Assembly: GCA_002483145.1 (NCBI GenBank)
Contig: DLHJ01000014.1
Location: 558,001 to 622,000 of the forward strand
DNA: 64,000 nucleotides
Reading direction: 5' to 3'
Source: Cellvibrio sp. UBA7671
Lineage (GTDB): Bacteria > Pseudomonadota > Gammaproteobacteria > Pseudomonadales > Cellvibrionaceae
The position numbers were made by a program, and so were the translations under genes. The notes under the pieces were generated by a model. The model was not told the origin of the DNA. It did no database searches and saw only the letters and a list, made by a program, of their open reading frames with translations. Shown here one piece after another: positions 59,307 through 64,000 of this stretch (positions are counted from its first letter, which is position 1; the number at the start of each line of letters is the position of its first letter).

Positions 59307-60311
59307 ATGAGTCTTTTACTGGTTGCAGATATCGGCGGCACCAATGGCCGTTTTGGACTGGTCGAATTTGATGCAGAAAAGATCGGCACAAATGGCCAAA
59401 TTAATTACACCGCAGAGCGCCAAATCACGCTCAAGTGTGCCGACTATGTTGATATGGCCACCATGATTAGAACCTGCTGCGCAAAATTTGGGGTTGATAT
59501 ACCTGATTATGCTTGTTTAGCGATTGCCGGCCCAATCGAAAATGGCCAGGCATCCATGACCAACCTGAATTGGAAATTTTCAATTCACGGCCTGCGCGAT
59601 CAATTGGGAATGAAAACCCTGCATGTCATCAACGATTTTGCCTCGCTTGCATATGCAGTTCCTTTCCTCAAAGAAAATGAATTAGTCACTCTCTACGAAT
59701 CCAATAAATCCAATCCTGACGCACCGATTGTCGTGATGGGACCTGGAACAGGTTTTGGTATGGCAGCGCTGGTTCCCAGCCAAAATAATTGGAAGATTAT
59801 CCCTACCGAAGGTGGCCACGCCAGCTTTGCCCCAACAAATGAAAAAGAATTGGATATCAAATCATTTCTATTGAAAGAGCAAAGTCACGTATCGGTTGAA
59901 AATATTTTGTCCGGCGGCGGTTTGGTGACGCTTTATCGTGCACTTGCACACAACTCAGGTGTTGAAGCAAAACCCTATTCACCTGCTGATGTCAGCACCA
60001 AAGGCCTTGCGAATGAAGATCCCCTATGCCGCGAAGCCGTACTGACTTTCTGCGATGTATTGGGTGAAGTAGCAGGAGATAAAGCACTTTCCGTCGGTGC
60101 GCGCGGTGGTGTGGTTATTGGTGGTGGACTCACGCCCAAACTGATGGGCTTGTTGCCTGAATCCCATTTCCTTGAACGCTATAAAAACAAAGGCCCTATG
60201 GCGGGATATGTTAGCGACATTTCAATTCGATTGATTGTGAATGATAAAGCTGCACTGGTTGGCTCTGCCGCCTGGCTTATTCACAACACACCTGAACTAA
60301 AAGCTCACTAA
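59307..60311 (+). CDS. glk: Glucokinase
   Basis: A 334-aa hexokinase-fold kinase. The N-terminal phosphate motif VADIGGTNGRFGLVE, the catalytic-type INDFASLAYAVP (Asp), VMGPGTGFGMAAL and TEGGHASFAP (His/Glu of the glucose site) are typical of proteobacterial glucokinase. It phosphorylates glucose with ATP. The ribosome site is GAGGAG. It lies opposite the GH3 gene and next to the regulator and transporter, completing a glucoside-use group. Confidence 0.95.
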   Translation: MSLLLVADIGGTNGRFGLVEFDAEKIGTNGQINYTAERQITLKCADYVDMATMIRTCCAKFGVDIPDYACLAIAGPIENGQASMTNLNWKFSIHGLRDQLGMKTLHVINDFASLAYAVPFLKENELVTLYESNKSNPDAPIVVMGPGTGFGMAALVPSQNNWKIIPTEGGHASFAPTNEKELDIKSFLLKEQSHVSVENILSGGGLVTLYRALAHNSGVEAKPYSPADVSTKGLANEDPLCREAVLTFCDVLGEVAGDKALSVGARGGVVIGGGLTPKLMGLLPESHFLERYKNKGPMAGYVSDISIRLIVNDKAALVGSAAWLIHNTPELKAH

Positions 60312-60329
60312 AATAATTCACTGTTTTTC

Positions 60330-60369
60330 TCAATAAAAAATGCACCCTCGGGTGCATTTTTTATTGAGT
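60330..60369. terminator. Perfect 40-bp bidirectional terminator
   Basis: Two 19-bp arms (CTCAATAAAAAATGCACCC and its exact complement) around a 2-nt centre lie between convergent glk and the LacI gene, with T-runs on both sides. Confidence 0.92.
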
Positions 60370-60379
60370 TGCTAAATTA

Positions 60380-61411
60380 TCAATGCTTATCTTTGGGCTT
60401 AATTAGCGGCCCGGTAGATTCGCGCGAAATAATACTGGAACTCAGCATACTGGCAGGTAATTGGATCTCGCGTCCTTTTAATTGTTTGAGCAACAAATCG
60501 GTAGCTTTTTTTGCCATCTGCCGAATAGGTTGGCGAATCGTTGTCAAGGCCGGCCAGATTTGGTGTGCAACAGGTGTATCGTCAAATCCTGCTACCGATA
60601 ATTGTGCGGGAATTTTAATCCCCATCTGATGGGCAACCATCATTACCCCTGCCGCCATATCATCGTTCGCCGCAAAAATAGCGGTTGGCCGCTGGGCATC
60701 TGCCAACAATTTTTTCCCGCACATCTCACCGGATTCAAATGAATTATCGCCCTGCTCGACCAAATTTTTTAACAACGGTAAATCATTTTCCACCAAGGCC
60801 GCTTTATATCCCTCATAGCGTAACGACATGGCGCGATGATCAGGATGACCACAGATAAACCCAATACGCGTATGCCCCAACGCGATAAGTTGGCAGGTCA
60901 TATCGTAGGATGCTTCTTCATCATTTGTTTCAACGTAGGGAGAAGCAGATTTATTTTCCGTCGGTGCAACACGCACAAACGGAATATTCATTTTTTTCAA
61001 TAAATTGATAACGTTCATATTGTCGGATAGCGGCGGCGTCAGCATTACACCATCAACCCGTTTCTCCAAAATCATATCGGTCACTTCATTAATCAAATTC
61101 GGGTCGCGATGAATGGCCGGATGCACCAATAATTCGTAGCGTTGCGGGCGACAAATTTCCAATACCCCTTCCTGGATATCCAACACATAGTGCGCACTGG
61201 GATGCCCATAAATAAGCCCCAACAAATAAGAGCGGTTGCCTGCCAAACTGCGCGCCGATTGATTGGGGCGATAATCCAGAGCGCTGATCGCCGCCTCAAC
61301 TTTTTCTCGGGTTGCAGGGCGCACATTAGGTTCGTTATTGACAACACGAGAGACTGTTTTCATGGACACGCCCGCCAGAGCGGCCACATCGTCGATGGTT
61401 GCTTTTGCCAC
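60380..61411 (-). CDS. LacI-family transcriptional regulator
   Basis: A 343-aa repressor-type protein. The N-terminal HTH is ATIDDVAALAGVSMKTVSRVVNNEPNVRPATREKV with the hinge YRPNQSARSLAGNRS; the rest is a periplasmic-binding-protein-like sugar-binding fold (FICGHPDHRAMSLRYEGYKAAL, VAGFDDTPVAHQIWPALTTIRQP). GTG at 61411 gives the usual MAKATIDD start, with GAGGTGA at good spacing; GTG 61420 would abut that site. It lies between glk and the MFS transporter, so it probably controls these genes and the GH3 gene. Confidence 0.9.
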   Translation of the reverse strand: MAKATIDDVAALAGVSMKTVSRVVNNEPNVRPATREKVEAAISALDYRPNQSARSLAGNRSYLLGLIYGHPSAHYVLDIQEGVLEICRPQRYELLVHPAIHRDPNLINEVTDMILEKRVDGVMLTPPLSDNMNVINLLKKMNIPFVRVAPTENKSASPYVETNDEEASYDMTCQLIALGHTRIGFICGHPDHRAMSLRYEGYKAALVENDLPLLKNLVEQGDNSFESGEMCGKKLLADAQRPTAIFAANDDMAAGVMMVAHQMGIKIPAQLSVAGFDDTPVAHQIWPALTTIRQPIRQMAKKATDLLLKQLKGREIQLPASMLSSSIISRESTGPLIKPKDKH

Positions 61412-61688
61412 AGTACTCACCTCAAGGTTGATTTTTATCGCTATTGTTATCGCGCACTCTGATTGGATGCCCGTGCGCAGTTATCCGTTAATATTTAACC
61501 AAACAAATATGAGTCAAAATGACTACAAGATGAATAATGCGCGTGTGATTGTAAACCGGGAACAAACAATGTGACAGCCTTATAGGCTTGGATTATAGTA
61601 CCGCGCGCTTGGCGCACGCTTTTAATCGGCAATCGTCAATTTAAGACCACGACAACGACAGACCATTTTTATAACAAGAGGTAGAACC

Positions 61689-63011
61689 ATGGCCAGCATT
61701 CCGCAAGGCTCATCAACGCAACACAGCTCGGTGGACGCAGGTAACAATACTGTGCCCCTGATTATCATCACTATCCTGTTTTTTATGTGGGGCCTATTAA
61801 CATCAATGAATGATGTTTTGATTCCACACCTGAAAAGTGTCTACACCCTGAGCTACACCCAAGCAATGTTGGTGCAATTTTGCTTCTTCGGCGCCTACTT
61901 TGTTATCTCTTTACCTGCTGGTGCACTCATCAAAAAGCTGGGTTACCAAAACGGTGCCGTGGCCGGTTTGATTATCGCCGCGTCAGGTTGTGCGTTGTTT
62001 TACCCTGCAGCAACCAGTGGCTACGCCATTTTCCTGCTTGCATTATTTGTACTTGCCTCGGGCATCACTATTTTACAAGTTGCTGCAAACCCCTATGTGA
62101 CGGTGCTTGGCCCAGCCAGAACCGCATCCAGCCGCTTAACCCTGACACAAGCATTTAACTCCTTAGGCACTACCATTGCCCCGTGGTTGGGTGGGATTTT
62201 AATTTTGGGCGGTGCGGTGTTAACGGCAGACCAACTCAATTTATTACCCGCGGCAGAAGTTGCTGAATACCGCGCAAAAGAAGCGGCATCTGTTCAAGGC
62301 CCCTATCTTGCACTTGCTGCTGCATTACTTGGCTTGGCATTATTTTTTGCCTTTGCCAAATTGCCAAAAATTCAACACGAAGACGAACCGGGTGTATCCG
62401 GTGATATGGCCTCCAACAAAGAATCTGCACTGTCACATAAACATTTGGTACTGGGTGCAATCGGGATATTTTTATATGTTGGTGCAGAAGTCGCGATAGG
62501 TAGTTTATTGATTAACTTTTTTGGCGAAGAAAATATTGCCGGCCTAAAAGAAGCTGACGCAGCACACTTGGTAAGTTATTACTGGGGCGGAGCAATGGTT
62601 GGCCGCTTTATTGGTTTTGCAGTCATGCGTTATATCAGCCCAGGCAAAACTCTGGCATTCAACTGCATCTGCGCTGTATTGCTGGTATTAACCGCAACCT
62701 TCACTGAAGGTAAGTTGGCCATGTGGGCGATTATCGCGGTGGGTTTGTTTAACTCTATTATGTTCCCAACCATTTTCAGTATGGCATTGCACAACCTCGG
62801 CAAATTCACTGGCCAAGGTTCTGGTGTTTTGTGCATGGCAATTGTTGGTGGTGCATTAGTGCCTTTACTACAAGGCGCTTTAGCCGATACCTTTGGCTTG
62901 CAAATCTCCTTCTTGCTGCCTGCTGCCTGCTATTTATACATCATGTATTTCGGTATTAAATATGCTGGAATATACAAAACTGCTCCGGCTTCAGAGCCAG
63001 CACATTTGTAA
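61689..63011 (+). CDS. MFS sugar transporter (glucose/galactose GluP-like)
   Basis: A 440-aa protein with 12 predicted helices. [39 protein letters not shown] and [15 protein letters not shown] are typical of the FucP/GluP-type proton-sugar symporter group. It brings a hexose or glucoside across the inner membrane; the neighbours favour glucose. AAGAGGT ribosome site upstream; starts 278 nt from the divergent LacI gene. Confidence 0.9.
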   Translation: MASIPQGSSTQHSSVDAGNNTVPLIIITILFFMWGLLTSMNDVLIPHLKSVYTLSYTQAMLVQFCFFGAYFVISLPAGALIKKLGYQNGAVAGLIIAASGCALFYPAATSGYAIFLLALFVLASGITILQVAANPYVTVLGPARTASSRLTLTQAFNSLGTTIAPWLGGILILGGAVLTADQLNLLPAAEVAEYRAKEAASVQGPYLALAAALLGLALFFAFAKLPKIQHEDEPGVSGDMASNKESALSHKHLVLGAIGIFLYVGAEVAIGSLLINFFGEENIAGLKEADAAHLVSYYWGGAMVGRFIGFAVMRYISPGKTLAFNCICAVLLVLTATFTEGKLAMWAIIAVGLFNSIMFPTIFSMALHNLGKFTGQGSGVLCMAIVGGALVPLLQGALADTFGLQISFLLPAACYLYIMYFGIKYAGIYKTAPASEPAHL

Positions 63012-63023
63012 TTTTCCGATAAT

Positions 63024-63053
63024 AAAAATGGGCGCAGTAGCGCCCATTTTTTT
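63024..63053 (+). terminator. Rho-independent terminator after the MFS gene
   Basis: AAAATGGGCGC / GCGCCCATTTT with an AGTA loop and a T-run, 14 nt after the stop codon. Confidence 0.9.
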
Positions 63054-63075
63054 GCGTCGAAAATAGCCATTGAAC

Positions 63076-63528
63076 TCACCAACGCTTGCTTGCATCAACA
63101 TCCTTAACATTTTCTTCAACCCACACAGACCCTTGTGTAGTTAGCTCCTTCTTCCAGAAAGGCGCCTGTGTTTTTAAAAAATCCATCAAGAATTCTGCCG
63201 CCTGAAATGCATGTTCACGATGTGCACTGGTAACACCGACAAAAACAATTTGATCACCCACCTGCAATTCACCAACGCGATGCACGATATGTGCAGCAAT
63301 TAATTCCCAACGCGCTTTAGCTTCATCCAGAATGTTCTGCAAAATATTTTCTGTCATGCCGGGATAATGTTCGAGCGACATACTTTTTACATCGCGCGCA
63401 TGATTCATATCACGCACCCGCCCCACAAAAAAAACCACTGCACCTACAGCAGTATCACCTGCAACCAATTCAGCGTACTCGTGCCCGATATCAAAATCCT
63501 GTGTTTGCACTGCAATCGAAAATGACAT
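63076..63528 (-). CDS. moaE: Molybdopterin synthase catalytic subunit
   Basis: A 150-aa subunit that uses the MoaD thiocarboxylate to convert precursor Z (cPMP) to molybdopterin. AAHIVHRVGELQVGDQIVFVGVTSAHREHAFQAAEFLMD and the Lys-containing TQAPFWKKE are conserved. The ATG at 63528 has GGAGG ten bases upstream and begins near the moaD stop. Confidence 0.94.
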   Translation of the reverse strand: MSFSIAVQTQDFDIGHEYAELVAGDTAVGAVVFFVGRVRDMNHARDVKSMSLEHYPGMTENILQNILDEAKARWELIAAHIVHRVGELQVGDQIVFVGVTSAHREHAFQAAEFLMDFLKTQAPFWKKELTTQGSVWVEENVKDVDASKRW

Positions 63529-63529
63529 A

Positions 63530-63778
63530 TCAGCCTCCGGTAACAGGTGGGAAAAAAGCAACTTCATCACCTGTTTTTAGTGCCACATCAGCTTTTGCAT
63601 ATTGGTGATTTACCGCGACCAGCAGTTTGCTATTGGAAAGAAATTGTTCCCAATGCGGATGACCAGCCACAAGGTATTGTTTGAGGGTTGCGATGCTAAC
63701 AACATCTTCAGCCACAACTTGTAACTCAGCAGCGCCCAATTGCTCGCGCAGTTGGGCGAGAAATAAAACCCGGATCAT
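63530..63778 (-). CDS. moaD: Molybdopterin synthase sulfur-carrier subunit
   Basis: An 82-aa ubiquitin-like protein ending in the double Gly tail (VTGG) that becomes a thiocarboxylate. Its start overlaps the moaC stop (ATGA) and its end abuts moaE. Confidence 0.93.
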   Translation of the reverse strand: MIRVLFLAQLREQLGAAELQVVAEDVVSIATLKQYLVAGHPHWEQFLSNSKLLVAVNHQYAKADVALKTGDEVAFFPPVTGG

Positions 63779-64000
63779 TGCTCACTCTCTCCCCTAAGAT
63801 AATGCCCACGCCGACCGCCAGATTTTTCCAGCAGGCAAACCTGCTCAATGACCATTTCCATATCGACAGCTTTACACATGTCGTAAATCGTTAATGCGGC
63901 AATGCTGGCTGCCGTCAGCGCTTCCATCTCAACGCCCGTTTGCCCGGTGAGTTTGCAATAGCTGGTGATTTCCACGGTGGAATGCTGGTCATCAATTACA
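63775..64000 (-). CDS. moaC: Cyclic pyranopterin monophosphate synthase, partial
   Basis: The C-terminal 74 residues of MoaC; the 5' part lies beyond the window edge. [36 protein letters not shown] and the final [12 protein letters not shown] are characteristic. MoaC makes cPMP from the MoaA product. Gene order moaC-moaD-moaE. Confidence 0.93.
   Translation of the reverse strand, partial: VIDDQHSTVEITSYCKLTGQTGVEMEALTAASIAALTIYDMCKAVDMEMVIEQVCLLEKSGGRRGHYLRGESEQ

Noticed and set aside
61513-61525. AGTCA-AAA-TGACT palindrome upstream of the MFS transporter
   Set aside because: Short, odd-length spacer and unlike the glk/GH3 site; expected by chance in AT-rich DNA.

Overview
The window looks like a chromosomal segment of a Cellvibrio-like gammaproteobacterium (order Cellvibrionales). 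Three things suggest this: the Pseudomonas-type layout of gltA facing sdhCDAB-sucAB-lpd-sucCD, the polysaccharide-degradation genes (a PL10-like pectate lyase, a GH3 beta-glucosidase, sugar uptake and LacI control), and spermidine made through carboxyspermidine dehydrogenase and decarboxylase. No rRNA, tRNA, CRISPR array, prophage or insertion sequence was recognised. Almost all of the window is ordinary, tightly packed core genome.

Layout. 1-5.2 kb (minus strand): a diguanylate cyclase cut by the window edge, agmatine deiminase and N-carbamoylputrescine amidase (aguA-aguB), then a secreted zinc-metalloprotease lipoprotein with a small anchored partner. 5.3-10.6 kb: a membrane J-domain protein, cmoM, and an overlapping GIY-YIG / DTW-domain / M16C-protease operon. 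10.7-16.9 kb: a PP2C phosphatase, a receptor-like Ser/Thr kinase fused to PEGA and FGE-like domains, a membrane AraC-type regulator and four small membrane or exported proteins. 16.8-24.6 kb: an RNA m5C methyltransferase, a lone periplasmic Cache protein, a Tat-exported Gfo/Idh/MocA oxidoreductase, an HTTM-like pair, an AT-rich gene that may be an orphan immunity protein, and uvrB. 24.9-36.7 kb: fumC, a TSUP permease, a small lipoprotein, a TrmH-family methyltransferase, the polyamine operon speA-CANSDH-nspC, the pectate lyase, marC and a divergent photolyase. 36.8-50.1 kb: the TCA cluster. 50.3-54.4 kb: a 1381-residue membrane protein of unknown function. 54.5-63.0 kb: an alginate-export-like porin, then GH3 glucosidase, glucokinase, a LacI regulator and an MFS sugar transporter. 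63.1-64.0 kb: moaC-moaD-moaE, with moaC cut by the window end.

How the genes work together. SpeA, AguA and AguB take arginine to putrescine; CANSDH and NspC add the aminopropyl group from aspartate semialdehyde. The GH3-glk-lacI-MFS group reads as a compact glucose/oligoglucoside regulon. A perfect TGACAGCGCTGTCA palindrome in the divergent GH3/glk promoter region is its likely operator. The TCA genes encode citrate synthase, 2-oxoglutarate dehydrogenase, succinyl-CoA synthetase and succinate dehydrogenase.

The most unusual object is the 1381-residue protein at 50296-54441. It appears to be a full-length tandem duplication of a periplasmic-domain plus multi-TM module. Copy one alone carries an inserted periplasmic loop with an EEVVVTG sequence resembling the Ton box of TonB-dependent receptors, and copy two begins with a lipobox-like segment. 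Its family was not recognised.
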